Assembly (NCBI GenBank): GCA_030760725.1 | Contig: JASWHV010000012.1 | Span: forward strand, 33,449,652 to 33,513,651 | Direction: 5' to 3' | DNA: 64,000 bases | Source of the DNA: Neostapfia colusana | Taxonomy: Eukaryota > Streptophyta > Magnoliopsida > Poales > Poaceae | Shown here: positions 11,781 to 24,381 of the stretch, piece after piece | How positions within the stretch are numbered: the stretch's first letter is position 1 | Layout of the letters: each line of letters starts with the position of its first letter | Program-made: the position numbers and the translations under genes | The notes under the pieces: generated by a model | What the model saw: the letters and a program-made list of their open reading frames with translations, nothing else | Told to the model about the DNA's origin: nothing | The model's database searches: none

Positions 11781-14700
11781 ATGGCCGGAAGAGGAAGGGG
11801 TCGTGGTGCCAACCCCGCCAACAACAACGATGAGGCTGGCAACCCTCACCTTTCCGGAGGGCAAGACAGGGGTGGTCGCCGTGAAGGAGTTGATCCCATC
11901 CACCAAATGCTTGAAAATCAAAATCAGCTCATCCAAAGCCTAACTCAAGTGGTGGCCAACTTGCACCAAGATCCACCTCCACAAGCTGCACCATGCCAAC
12001 CAAGGTTGAGTGAGTTTCTAGGGACTCAACCTCCAAAGTTTGCAAGTGCTGCTGAGCCTCTGGAGGCAGATGACTGGCTAAAGACCATTGAGAGCAAGAT
12101 GAGGATCATACAATGCCAAGGGTATGAGAGGGTGCTGTTTGCCTCTCACCAATTGCATGGACCTGCTGCTGATTGGTGGACCGCTTACGTAGCAGCCCAT
12201 CATGACCCTGAGAACATCACTTGGGAAGAGTTCAAGCGCAGTTTCTGCAACCATTACATACCAAGGGGTGAACTCAAAAACAAGAGGAAGGAGTTCTTGG
12301 GGCTGCAGCAAGGAAACATGACTGTGAGGGAATACCTCACTAAGTTCACCCAACTATCCCGTTATGCACCACGGGACATCGAAACTGATGAGCAGAAAAA
12401 GGACTGCTTTGTGGAAGGACTTACAGCGGAAATGCAGTGTGCAATGTCCTCCAACGAGTATGAAAGCTTCCAAAAGATGGTGGACAGAGCATTTGTGGTG
12501 GAAAGGAAGCTGAAGGCCTTGGAGAATGAAAACAAGAGGAAGCCGGGATGGTCACACCAAGCCTCGGGTAGCAACACACGCCCACGTCTGATGCAGCAAC
12601 CCGCAGGGCAGACGAGCTGTTCTGCGGTACCCTACTCAGAACCGAGAGGGTACAACCCAAACTTCAGGCCTCCGTCAGCACCAGCACAGCCACAACGTCA
12701 GTTTGTACAGCAGCCTCGCCCCACATATCAACCTCGACCAGCAGTACAAGGACCCCCAAACCAACCCCAAGACAACAAAGGCCAGGCACCTAAGGTTGGG
12801 GTGCAATGCTTTAACTGCGGTGAAGTGAGGCACTACGCCCATAAGTGTCCAAAGAAGAAGCCCGTGCAGCCGCAACAGCAGAATGTGATGCGAGGACGGG
12901 TGAACCACGTGACCATGGAGGAGGCACAAGAGGCACCCGACGTGGTAGTTGGTAAGTTTCCTGCCAATTTACACCTTGCAATCATGTTGTTTGATTCTGG
13001 TGCTACCCACTCGTTCATTGCTCAAGGGTTTGTTAAGAAGCATGATCTAGCAACAACACAAATGAACCATATGCTAGCAGTAAACTCTCCAGGGGGAGAG
13101 ATAAGGACAAGACAAGTGTGTCCCAAGGTGAATCTAGACATTATTGGGGTAGTATTTACTGCCAACCTCATAGTGATAGATTCACAAGGGATAGATATTA
13201 TTTTGGGTATGGATTGGTTGACCAAACATAAAGGAATCATCCATTGTTCAACAAGAATGGTGGAACTAACTCACCCTAGTGGCACAAGAGTAAAGTTCAT
13301 AACTAAACAAGAGCCTAGGAGGGACATTAAACTCAATCAAGTTGAGGTGGAAGTGGAGGAGATCAGGATCATCAGGGAATATCCAGATGTTTTTCCGGAG
13401 GAGTTGCCAGGTATGGCCCCCGATCGTGAAGTGGAATTCGCGATTGAGCTAGTGCCTGGAATAGCTCCGATATACAAGAGACCATATCGGATGGACTTCA
13501 AACAGCTGGAAGAACTCAAGGAACATTTAAGAGAATTGACAGAAAAGGGGTACATTCGTCCTAGTTCCTCACCATGGGGAGCTCCAGTGATATTTGTGCC
13601 CAAGAAGGACGGGACCCAAAGGCTATGCGTGGACTACCGTGCGTTGAATGAGGTAACCATCAAGAACAAGTACCCACTACGACCGCATTGAAGACTTGTT
13701 TGATCAATTGAGGGGAGCTTGTGTGTTCTCAAAAATTGATCTCAGATCGGGATACCACCAACTTAAGATAAGGCAAACAGATATTCCCAAGACAGCTTTT
13801 GTATCTCGGTACGGACTGTATGAATACACCGTCATGCCTTTCGGGCTAACTAATGCCCCGGCATACTTCATGTATCTCATGAACAAGGTATTCATGGAAT
13901 ATCTGGACAAATTTGTGGTGGTTTTCATTGATGACATTCTCGTTTTCTCCAAAGATGAAGAAGAACATGAGAAACATCTAAGGTTGGTGTTGCAAAAGCT
14001 GAGACAACACCAACTATATGCCAAGTTGAGCAAGTGTGAGTTTTGGCTAAAGAGAGTTCCCTTCTTAGGACATATAATATCAGAGGGAGGAATCTCCGTA
14101 GATCCCGCCAAGATCGAGGATGTACAGAAGTGGAAGACCCCTAAGAATGTCGGGGAAGTTCGAAGCTTCTTAGAGTTGGCTGGATACTATCGACGGTTTA
14201 TCGAGGGTTTCTCCAAGATTTTGAGACCCCTCACCAAATTGTTGGAGAAGGGAATCACATTCAAGTGGACACCGCAGTGCGAGACGAGTTTTTAGGAACT
14301 GAAGAAAAGATTGACAACAGCCCTAGTGCTAGTTATGCTAGATATGCAGAAGAACTTTTCGGTATACTGCGATGCCTCTGGAAACGGGTTGGGATGTGTT
14401 CTCATGCAAGAGGGGCATGTCGTGGCTTATGCGTCCCGGCAGCTCCGGAAACACGAGAAGAACTACCCTACGCATGACCTAGAGCTAGCTGCACTGGTAC
14501 ACGCGTTGAAGATTTGGCGGCATTATTTGATGGGGAAAAGGACAGAGATATATACGGATCATAAGAGCTTAAAGTATATTTTCACACAGCCCGATCTCAA
14601 CCTCTGACAAAGGAGATGGTTAGAGCTAATCAACGACTTTGATGTGGGCATCAACTATCATCCTGGAAAAGTGAATGTCGTGGCAGATGCTTTAAGCCAG

Positions 14701-16251
14701 AAGGTGCATGTCAATAGGTTGAGCTTGAAGGACGTGCCTACAGAATTGAAGGAAGAGGTTATAAAACTCAATCTATGTTTAGTGAATAGTGGTGAAGCCA
14801 TCACCATGGGAGTGGACTCCACATTAGAGCAAGATATACGCAACAGTCAAAAGACTGATGAGAAGATACAAGAAATCAGAGAACTCATCAAGGATAATAA
14901 AGCCCCTGGGTTCAGAGAGGATGAACAAGGTAAGGTGTGGCACGGGAAAAGAATCTGTGTGACTGAAGTGAAGGAGATCCGTGAATTGATTTTGAAGGAG
15001 GCTCATGATTCTGACTATTCCATTCATCCTGGGAGTACGAAGATGTACCATGATCTCAAGAGCAGGTATTGGTGGTATGGCATGAAGCGAGATGTCGCGG
15101 AACATGTTGCCCTATGTGACACATGTCAGTTGGTGAAAGCGGAACATCAATGACCCGCGGGATTGTTGCAACCACTCAAAGTGCCTGAATGGAAATGGGA
15201 AGAAATCAGTATGGATTTCATAGTGGGACTACCCAGGACCCAATCAGGATATGATTCGATATGGGTCATCATCGACAGGCTAACCAAGGTAGCTCATTTC
15301 ATCCCCGTGAAAGAAAGCTACAGGGGATCTAAATTGGCAGAATTGTACATGTCAAGGATCATATGTTTCCATGGAGTACCAAAGAAGATAGTGTCAGATC
15401 GAGGGACGCAGTTCACCTCAAGGTTCTGGCAGAAGTTGCATGAAACCATGGGAACTAATCTGAATTTTAGTTCTGCCTATCATCCCCAAACCGACGGGCA
15501 GACGGAAAGAACCAATCAGATCCTTGAGGATATGCTGAGAGCGTGTGCACTCAAGAACAATAGGAGTTGGGATAAGAACTTACCGTATGCGGAGTTCTCC
15601 TATAACAACAGCTATCAGGCTAGCATGAAGATGTCACCATTTGAGGCTTTGTATGGGAGGAAGTGCAGAACTTCCCTATTTTGGAACCAAACGGGGGAAA
15701 GTAAAGTGTTTGGGCCCGAAGTACTACAAGAAGCCGAGGCGAAAGTGAGGGAAATCCGCAACAACTTGAGGATAGCACAGACACGACAAAAGAGCTATGC
15801 CGATGTACGAAGAAGAGAGCTCGTTTTCAACGTGGGGGGCTATGTCTACCTCAAGGTGTCCCCTATCCGAGGACTTCATCGGTTCAAGGTGAAAGGGAAG
15901 TTATCACATCGATACATCAGACCCTTTCAAGTTCTGGAGAGGAAAGGCGAAGTGGCATATCAACTAGAACTGCCGGCTCGCCTATCAGATGTGCATGACG
16001 TATTCCATGTGTCACAGCTCAAGAAATGTCTAAGAACGCCTGAAGAGATGTTACCCATGAATGAGGTTGACGTACGAGAGGATCTGTCTTATGCCGAGCA
16101 ACCGGTCAAGATTTTGGAGACAATGGAACGCCTCACAATAAATAAAAGAATCCGGATGTGCAAGGTGCAGTGGGAGCATCACTCGGAAGAGGAAGCCACA
16201 TGGGAGCGAGAAGACGAGCTTAAGACACAGTTTCCGGAATTGTTTTCCTAG
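11781..16251 (+). pseudogene. Gag-pol of element A (gypsy chromovirus), frameshift plus three stops
   Basis: The gag-pol start is ATG 11781. Gag includes the conserved W-W 'AADWWTAY' region, then a CCHC zinc knuckle CFNCGEVRHYAHKC near residue 343. The protease has DSGATHSF near residue 405. Reverse transcriptase starts near residue 570 (FVPKKDGTQRLCVDYR) and continues in another frame after a one-base insertion near 13681; the active site is VVVFIDDI. RNase H (VYCDASGNGLGCVL), the integrase zinc finger (CDTCQLV), integrase Asp (MDFIVGLP), SDRG and 'YHPQTDGQTER' follow. The C-terminus (KVQWEHHSEEEATWE) is a chromodomain-like end typical of Tekay/Del chromoviruses. In-frame stops are TAG 14293, TGA 14605 and TGA 15151; the frame resumes after each. 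It ends at TAG 16249-16251. Not functional as read. Confidence 0.93.
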
Positions 16252-16280
16252 AACCACCAATCTCGAGGACGAGATTTCTT

Positions 16281-16295
16281 TTAAGGGGTTAGAGC
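16281..16295 (+). promoter_or_regulatory. Polypurine tract region of A
   Basis: TTAAGGGGTTAGAGC lies immediately before the 3' LTR. It is preceded by 'CTCGAGGACGAGATTTC', a motif also seen before the purine tracts of B and H (CTCGGGACGAG). Confidence 0.7.
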
Positions 16296-18528
16296 TGTAA
16301 CACCCCAAAATTCTGTTAAGAGGGGAATTTAAAATTTTTTGGACGTATTGCATGTGGTGCAGAAATTCAAATTCAAATTGGAATTCAAATTCAAATCAAA
16401 ACCAGAAAAGAAATGGAAAAAGAAAAAGAAAAAACAGAAAACCCCGGCTAGTGGGCCGAAACCCACCAGTCGGCCCACCTTTTCCCGCGCCAGCCCACAG
16501 CCGCGCACTTCTCTCTCCTCTCACTGACACGCGGGGCCCGCCGTCATCTTCTTCCTCGTGCGCGCTCGGCCAACCCCGGGACACCTCTCTCTCCCGAATC
16601 CAAACTACCCCCGGAAAACCGTGTTACCCAGCCGAATTCTGGTCCCGGACGACTCCAACTCAATCACAACCGACACGCCGCCCTCCCCCGTCTATATAAA
16701 CGCCGGCACCACCCCGTTTTCCCCACTTGATCGGCTGTTTTTCCTCCCGGTGAGAACCGAAGCTCCGATCACCGTTTTCTCTCGACCTTCGCACGGGATT
16801 TCTGATCTAACGCGCCGATCTTGTTCCACCGCCTCCGGGGAAACACGCAGGTGCAGAAAACTCGGTAGATTGCGCTCTAAACACAACTCCGACGTGCATC
16901 GCCGTGATTCCATCTCGGACCTCGTCGCCGACCGCCTTCCAGGGCCTCCGAGCTCAAGAAAAACCCCGAGGTGAGATCCCCGACCTCCCCTCTACCGATC
17001 TATGCCATGAAATCCCAGTTTTAGGAGGAATAGACGAAGATCCAAAGTTTTCCGGCGAGATCGCCGCCTCCCGCCGCCGCGCGTCGCCGGGCAGCGCGGG
17101 CTGGCTCCGGCCAGGGCGACGTGGCCGCTTGTGCGCCGTCTATTTCAAATCGCATGGTAGAATTAAAACCCGCGCGTACCGGTTCGGCGTTCTAATCTCA
17201 GCTGTCTATTTTAAATCGCACGGTCCACATCAGCCCCGCATTATAAAGGCCGGAATTCTTAAGCGCTACCCCCTGCGGATCTCGAAAACCCTGAGCTAGC
17301 CCCGGAAACTTCTGACCTAGCCCCTGGAACTTCAGAAATTCATGTAAATTCATTTAAAAATCAGTTTTAGCCCCTGGACTTAATAAAAATTAGGAAAACC
17401 CCTCTGTTATGTGTAGCTAGACCCCTGGAAATTTATGAAATAATAAATTAGACCCTGTAGTAGGGTGGATTTACCTTTTTGACCCTATATGATATTAAAT
17501 TCAGAAAATTGAATATGTGATTAGGATTTAAATTTAAAAAGGTGAGGCAAACACATTGTAAATTCAAATTTAAACTCTCCTAGCACTTGGAAAACTTTAG
17601 AATGAGTTAAAAGTAGATTTTAAGCTGAAATGAATCTGTCTAATTGATTGTTCACATTTATTAGTTATAGGGACACATTTTTAAGTTAGGAAATAATTCT
17701 GAAAATTGGTAAAATAAATTTAAATTAGTTCACATCAGAGGAGAAGTTCAAAAATATATTATTTAATATTTTAGATCAGAACCTATTCTGTTTAGATGAT
17801 GTGTCTTACTATTTTCATAATAAAGTTCATATTTAGGCATAGAAAATAAATCTGAAAATATAGGAAAATAGGTATGCATAACTAGAAAATGATAAATTAA
17901 GTTTCCAAATCCAAAGATTTCAGTTTAGGATTTGGTAGAAGATCTGAAAGCCCAATTGGAGTAGGAAAATACCTTCCATGCAAACTTGGTAGTTAAGAAG
18001 TATATTAATTAAATATAAAGAATTTATTCAAATTGAGAATTCATATATATTGTGCAAACAGAAATCTGAAATACAAAAGTTAGAAATCATATACATATGT
18101 TTAAAAGTGCATGAAGGCTAAAAATCAACACAGCTAGAGTAAACACAACACTTAGAAATGTGAATGACTATCATATGTATGTATGTGTGAAGTGAAAGTG
18201 TGAACTATGTCTTATGGATTGTTGTTTTCTTTTGCTATGTGTGTTGGCATGAGTAGAACCTGCCCCAGAGCAAGTTCTTCCCTTTCAAGATCAGGACTAT
18301 CCATTCCCAGAGCAGCAGGAAGAAGGCAAGTGTCCTTGACCACTTTGATCCTATACTAGGATGTGTAGATAGAATTAATTGCATTGTCAATTGAAATATG
18401 AAACCCATGCTAGGAAGTTTCCCTAGAATTGCATTACCTTGTTTCCTTGTAGCTTGGGTTGGGATTTATTCTATCATGTCATTTATTCATATGCTTATGC
18501 TTAGCCATGCTTAGAATGGGATAATTGG
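16296..18528 (+). mobile_element. 3' LTR of element A, left part
   Basis: Copy of 7052-9281 with scattered substitutions and small indels. It is interrupted after GATAATTGG by element B; the 5-bp target ATTGG (18524-18528) is duplicated at 33228-33232. TATA box TATATAAA at 16693-16700. Confidence 0.92.
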
Positions 18529-21500
18529 TGTAAAAGTCCCAAAAATGTGTATGAATAAAAACTATGGTTTGAGTTCATATGTGTGGCAATGACATGAAAA
18601 ATGGGACTTGCTAAAACTTTTCTTCATGCAAAGTAATACATGGATGATCATCCAAAATGAGGCTCACCTTTTTATTTAAAAGTGTTGAACCAATAAGGAG
18701 TTAAATACCTTTTTGCATGTAAGTTTAAAATTCAGATTTGAAATTCAAAGTTCACACATGTAGTGACCAAAAACTTTGAATAAACATGCAGCCCTATAGT
18801 TGGGATTATAGGGAAAAGTTTGCTCACAAACTTTTCAATTGTAGGGTGGGCTCAAAAATGAGTTAAAGAGAAGAATTTGCAAACTTCAACCAAATTCAAA
18901 TTTGGCAAGCAAATTCAAACTGAATTGGAAGGATTCAAATTCTAACCCACATTTTAAAACTCAGAATTTTGGGAATTAAGAGGATCAGCTTGAGAAGATA
19001 TTTGGGGAGGAAATGTGGAGTGGGACCCACATGTCATAGAGCTGAGAGGATTGCCTTACACCCTAAGTCACACCCTCGGTGGGAAAATTTCCCGAACAGG
19101 TCACGGGCTCCACCGAGGAGCTTGCCGCGCCAGCTCCTGCTGCCGGTCTCCACGCGTTGGCGCCCCCGGGGTCGGTTCTCACTGCTTCAGCAACGTGATC
19201 TATCCCTCCTCGGACCAAGCCGACAGCAGTTGCTTCCTCTCCTCATGAGTGCACGCACTGAACCGAGTTCCTCCCTTCCGCCTCTCGGTCCGATCGGAAG
19301 AATGGCAAAACCACCGCGCTCTTTCCTCCCCTGAGCTGCTAAACGCTTCCCCGAGATCAGCCTCCATCTCCCCGACACAAAATCAAGCGAGCTGCGGCCT
19401 CCAGTGCCTGAGGACGACCGCCGCCGCGGTAACCTAATCCGAGAAAGTGATCGGGCGCTCGTGGACAGCCCTCCACAGCGGGTTTCACGGCCAAGCGATC
19501 ACACCTACGGACGCGCACGGGTGAGGTGCTGCTCTCAGCCCAAGCTCAGGCCGTGCCACAGCTATCGGTGGCGAATTTTGAGGTTTTGCTCTGGTGACCT
19601 CATTCAGAGCTTCCGGAATTTTCATATTCTTGCCCTCTGATCCTCCTTAAGTCACCAAGTTTGGCACAGAGAAGCTAGACTAGCCGGTGATCGTTTTTCC
19701 TTTTGCATCCAGCGCATGAAAACGCCTCAGACCGGCGAATTTTGAGCTCTTCATAGGTTGTTCATGGCGGACCCCTTTCGGTCGCACGATGACAACCTAG
19801 TTCCCGCCACTTCCGAGCTACTTTGAGACCGTGCCGATCTTCCTAGAGGTGCGCTGGTGCTGTAGGGTGTGTCGGCGCAGGTTTTGGCGGGCTGGAAACC
19901 CTAGGCAACGCTACCGAACCTCCACACTGGCTGCCGCACGTCGCCGGCCAGTTTCTGGCCGCCGGCAGCCCAAGCAGACCCCACAGACGTGTTCCTCGGT
20001 GTCACAAACTCCCTGGTGGCGAGTTTCAGCTCAGGCGGTGGCCGGAAACGGCGAACCGGCGAGCTCCGGCGTCGGGCCGGCGAGGGGCAGCGCGGGCGCG
20101 GGGAAGAAGCCAGAGGAAGAAGACGAAGCGTGGGCCCCGCCTGTCAGCAGCTCAAATTTTAAACCCGGGATCGGGTGTGGCCGGGATCCCGTGTGTTGGC
20201 GCGCAGATATGCTGTGGCCCGGTGTGGCTTCGTTTCTATTGGCTGGAATTCAAAACAGTGGGTCCAGCCGGATTTTCAATAGGAAAATAATTCCAGACTT
20301 AGCTCAATCTTTAGAAATTCATATCTCCCTGTAGAAAACTCCAATTTGAGAGATTCCAATTGGGTTGGATTCATCTCTCTGAGTTCTATCCAAATATGAA
20401 CTCAGATTTGTATGAAAATTAATATTATATTCTGGAAAATGTTTGTAAGTTTTTCTGAAAAAGAATTATTGAGGGAGTTTCGATTATCCAAAAATCCCCA
20501 AATTTTGCCAGAATATTCTTTAGCATAGTAGTGACCTACTAGCAAATTTTCATCTCATTTGAATATAATTTGTGTAGGAATTTGGTAAATGCAAACTACT
20601 GTGTTCAAAAGAGTCCAGAAACATTTTCAAAAAAATGTTTCCCACTTCTAAAATCTGTTCTGAGCAATCCATGGCTCCAAAAATCATAGATAAATTTAGG
20701 CAAGCTCTCTGAGACATACTTGGAATTGTAGTTCACTTAATTGGGCATGAAAATGCACATTACTACAGAATTAATTCTTTTGATTACAAATGCTTAAAGA
20801 ATTGTCTGAGAAAACTACCCAAGTAAAAGGGCTGAATTTTGGACCAGATGACTCTCATGTGATCAAGAACTCACATGTAAATTATCAGCCCAAGATGATT
20901 CCTGGAACTCCCTGTTCATATTCTCCATACTTGTGTATATGTGGGAATACATAAGAGATATTGTGAGAATTGGGGAGGACACAATATGACTCCACATTAG
21001 CTGCAATTTGGCAAGCTAAATCCTTAGGTAGTATAGAACCTGCTGTAAAAGTTTTGAGGCCATTGGAGTTCTTGTTCTTCAGTTGCACTCAAATCTTTTC
21101 AGCTTATCTATTATGTTCATTAGAGAAAAGGTTTAGTGTATAGCTAAGGCCTTATGGTCAATTTAGTTTATTTCTGTTCTTTGCACAACAGAGGCAAACC
21201 AAGCCATGCTTGGCTTTTCCACACAACCTCTGTTCTTAAGAAAGTAATTCTATAACTTCTTTCCATTACATTCCATGAAAATATGCATATGCATTTCAAT
21301 AGGAACCACAACGAAGGGGACTCAAAGGAGTGATTCATCGAAGTGGATCAAGCTCCGGAGAGTCAAGGGTGGATCTGCAAGGACACTAACTATTATATAC
21401 GACTACCCTGCAAAACAGGCAAGCTCCGGTTTGCATTTAACAGCTGTTAAGTTTTTATTTTGTATTCACCTTTGGTTAAGATTTGAACTGTGCATTAGGT

Positions 21501-21605
21501 CTAGGGTTTGATACTCCTCTTGCATAGCCAAATGACCCATGGAGTATTGGGTAGGTGTCTTTCACCGTGTAGAACTGCCATGCTTAAGTACGGTTCGGTA
21601 GAAGT

Positions 21606-21626
21606 CGAGTGGTGAGATGCTACTCG
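21606..21626 (+). promoter_or_regulatory. Conserved LTR hairpin 2 of B
   Basis: CGAGTGG (21606-21612) pairs with CTACTCG (21620-21626) through one G-T wobble, with a 7-nt loop. The equivalent in H is a perfect CGAGTAG/CTACTCG stem, so pairing is kept while the base changes. Confidence 0.6.
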
Positions 21627-22272
21627 CAGCTTTAGGAACAACAGGGGCATACGGGATTGGTTCGTAATTGAATTAGCAAGTTAAAGTTGAGACCGGAAGG
21701 TAGTAGGAGCAGCAGGAAATTGGGGCCTGGGTGCTGTAGACCTGTCCGTGTCGGTCAAGGACCGATCCGTATGCGGCCCTGTTGAACAAGTTTGAGTTGT
21801 GTACCAGACTCATGCTGGCTATATGGGACCCAGTAAATCGATGTACCTCGGTAAGCTGTCGTTGGGACTTTTCGGGTCGCCTCAGGCGGACGGCCGGTGT
21901 GCAGTATGTGGGGAATATTCTCATGACATCTCATGTCAGAAGGTGCACCATGAGAGTAGCTACTGTACGGGGAGACTTGATCGATTCAGCGGGGGTGAAA
22001 CGGGGGGAAGGCTGCCATGTACGACGTCAGTGATGGTTGTTGTAGGCAACGTCGAGTACGGGCGTACGTGTCGTGTAGTCCGGGTGTTATTGATTCGAAT
22101 CACCGTCGCTCGCGGAATGGACCGAGCATACTTGTTCTCACAGTCTTGACGTAGTAAGAACTTGCATGAGAAAGGAACTAATCATAGTGATGTGAAGTAT
22201 TATACTAGCGTTGTATTGGATCTTGATGAATAGGCTAGTGCAAACTCGATTCTTTTATGCCATGAGCAATTT

Positions 22273-22317
22273 ACATCGGGGGAAAGCGTTTCTTGTTTGA
22301 TTGTGGACTCCCGATGT
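22273..22317 (+). promoter_or_regulatory. Conserved LTR hairpin 1 of B
   Basis: ACATCGGG (22273-22280) pairs with CCCGATGT (22310-22317) around a 29-nt loop containing GCGTTTCTTGTTTGATTG. The copy in the 3' LTR is at 32666-32673 and 32703-32710. H and I have ACATCGGA/TCCGATGT, a compensatory change, with the same loop. Confidence 0.7.
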
Positions 22318-22465
22318 GGCGTGCCCAGGGTTACTTAAAATACTGCAATTAATACCTGAAAGTAAGGATTCACTTTTAGGCGAGTTTAATTATGCTTATG
22401 CCATCCTATGTTAGGTCCATAACCTCACTTAGAGTTCCATGTTTAGGGTGACGGTTAAGTCTTGC

Positions 22466-22480
22466 TGAGCTTTATGCTCA
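22466..22480 (+). promoter_or_regulatory. LTR hairpin 3 of B
   Basis: TGAGC (22466-22470) pairs with GCTCA (22476-22480) after TTGCTGAGC. The related element A has a longer stem at the matching place (TGAGTACC/GGTACTCA). Confidence 0.5.
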
Positions 22481-22788
22481 CGGATGCTATCCGAGTTGTT
22501 TTGCTGGTAATTGACTCGATGTTTATGAGAAGGGGTGCCGATGAGACTCGGGAACCTCCGAGTGCTTACTCAAAGAGCATCCTCGCCGCTGCAGATTGTC
22601 TTCATGTTGCTAGTAAGAAACGTCCGCGGGCTGGACCGTTTCTTTGCTGCTAGTTTAGATATGAGTCGTGAGAGTGATAGTCTTCCGCTGTAGTTTACTC
22701 TGATATAACTTATTTGTAAAACATTCTTGTACGTTTCTGCTAAACTATTTATGTAATTTGATGTGTTTCTGCAACCCGTGTACTGTTG

Positions 22789-22809
22789 GGTGCCGCATAA
22801 CACGGCACC
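22789..22809 (+). promoter_or_regulatory. Terminal LTR hairpin 4 of B
   Basis: GGTGCCG (22789-22795) pairs with CGGCACC (22803-22809), 7-nt loop, 25 bases before the LTR end. The same hairpin occurs in H (54501-54521) and I (61247-61267), and with one mismatch in F (43927-43947). Confidence 0.6.
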
Positions 22810-22836
22810 ACCCGACGAGGTCCTGGCTGTCTCAGC

Positions 22837-22848
22837 TGGTATCAGAGC
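22837..22848 (+). promoter_or_regulatory. Primer binding site of B
   Basis: TGGTATCAGAGC (initiator Met tRNA type), two bases after the LTR end. Confidence 0.9.
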
Positions 22849-24381
22849 TGCGTTAGGAACAGAGCACGGATTGAGCATCATATTACGTCAAAAACTTAGG
22901 ATACGGTGAGATAACGGTACTGGGCCCACATAAGGACTATTATTAGCATATTATGAAGGTGGCAAGCTAACTTATTTTTTATGTCGGAAAATCGTGCATC
23001 ACGGGACGTCTATGTCTTGGGGGGTGCACGTATGCGCTGTCCACCAGTGCGCACAAGCTGAAGGGTGGAGCCTCACGGGTGGCAGGTAACCCGACCCGCT
23101 TTAGTATCCTCTACGACTCTTCATGTCGTTTGGGGTATTCGCGCAGCGTCTGTCCCAGGCGTGCGTGGTGCAATTTGGGAGACCCCGTCACGTGGTCAGT
23201 AACGTGAACACGTAGCTCAAGGCGTGTTTGGCTTGAGAACACCTGGGCGAGTGATGACGGCCGGGTGTACAAACTGTTATGGATACCGGGTTCGGTGTGC
23301 AGCCGAACCTGATGATTGAGTGTGTTTTATGCAGGAACTAACCATGTAAACCTTACTACGTGTAGAACACGTTTGCGAGTGACCGTTTTAGTGCCACCTA
23401 ATGATACGTGCATGCCGGTGTAATCCGGTTAGGTTTTTCTTTGGTGAGGCAACATAGTACCGTCATGTCTTACAGTGCATTGTCACCGTACTACACTGGA
23501 TAGTTTTCTTTCCAATGAAAAAATCATTCATGACTAACTTTCAAACTAAAAATGGATGTTGAAAAGCACATAGTAGTTATTGGCCTCTTCATTGAACTAA
23601 GTTTCAAAGAAGAGATTTGTAGGCTCCTTTTGATCTCAAAGACAGAGTGCTCTGTTGTGGCAGAAATGTTGCTGAACTTAAACAGAACGTAACTCTGTGT
23701 AGAATAACCCAATGGAGGTGTTTGATACAGTTATGGAAAGGTTATTAAGTGCTCTACAACTTTTCTGTAGAATTCTAGAGCCAAATCCGACACCAACTTG
23801 GTTGAACGTCCAGATGAATGCAAACTGTTCAGAAAACAGAGCAGCTGCAAACTTCTCTGGGTGTTGCTGTAAATTAGCCGTCACAGTCTGTAGAAAAATT
23901 TCTAAGGGTCATATGATACACCGTTGGAAAGGTTATGAAACCATCAACTATTTTGTAGTTCATAGGTTGTTCAGAATTGTACCCCATTTGTATGTAAAAC
24001 TGTGATGAAAACAGCCACATACAAAGGAGGTGCTGGCAAAATTTACCCAGAAATTCTGTCAACTTTGAACAGTCATAGCTATTGATCCAGAGATGATCTA
24101 GGGGAATATGAGTACTCATTGAAAAGATACTAAAGTTAACTTTAACTTTGGTATTCAACTTGAGTTCTGAAAATGCTGGTAACTGGATCCAAATCTGGGT
24201 TAAGTACAGAAAGGTCGGTTCTGTACAGCAAATGGGGATGGTTTTCTGTTGGTTTTAGAAGGATGTGTAAACATGAAGTATTGTTATGCTTTCATAAAGT
24301 TTTAACATGTTCATGTTTTACATACTTTCACATACTGCTAGATCAAGTTGTGACTCCCCTCAAAATTATGCTTTTTGCAGT
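22849..24381 (+). other. Leader of B with a stem-loop cluster
   Basis: About 1.5 kb between primer site and gag, without a convincing ORF (97-codon frame at 23712-24005 is not recognised). Perfect short inverted repeats crowd 23076-23309: CGGGT/ACCCG (23076-23093), ACGAC/GTCGT (23113-23129), TCACGT/ACGTGA (23188-23207), CTCAAG/CTTGAG (23216-23237) and GGTTCGG/CCGAACC (23289-23309). A conserved 'TTTTTCTTTGGTGAGG' follows near 23432 and is also found in H (near 55370) and, shorter, in A. Just before gag, 'CTTTTTGCAG' resembles a 3' splice site. Confidence 0.55.

Larger units (their letters stand above)
18529..22834 (+). mobile_element. 5' LTR of element B
   Basis: A 4306-bp LTR: AT-rich start, GC-rich middle (about 19090-20250), AT-rich stretch, then a 3' part with conserved hairpins. 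An ORF of 167 codons at 19831-20334 lies in the GC-rich part and is shorter (from 30319) in the 3' LTR. It is Arg/Pro/Gly-rich with no recognised domain, so I do not call it a gene. CTATTGGCTGG near 20240 contains an inverted CCAAT box, shared with solo LTR F. Confidence 0.92.

Noticed and set aside
19831..20334. 167-codon ORF in B's 5' LTR, partly repeated in the 3' LTR (30319-30726)
   Set aside because: Arg/Pro/Gly-rich, lies in the GC-rich LTR middle, start not kept between the two LTRs, and no domain pattern. Repetition is explained by LTR duplication.
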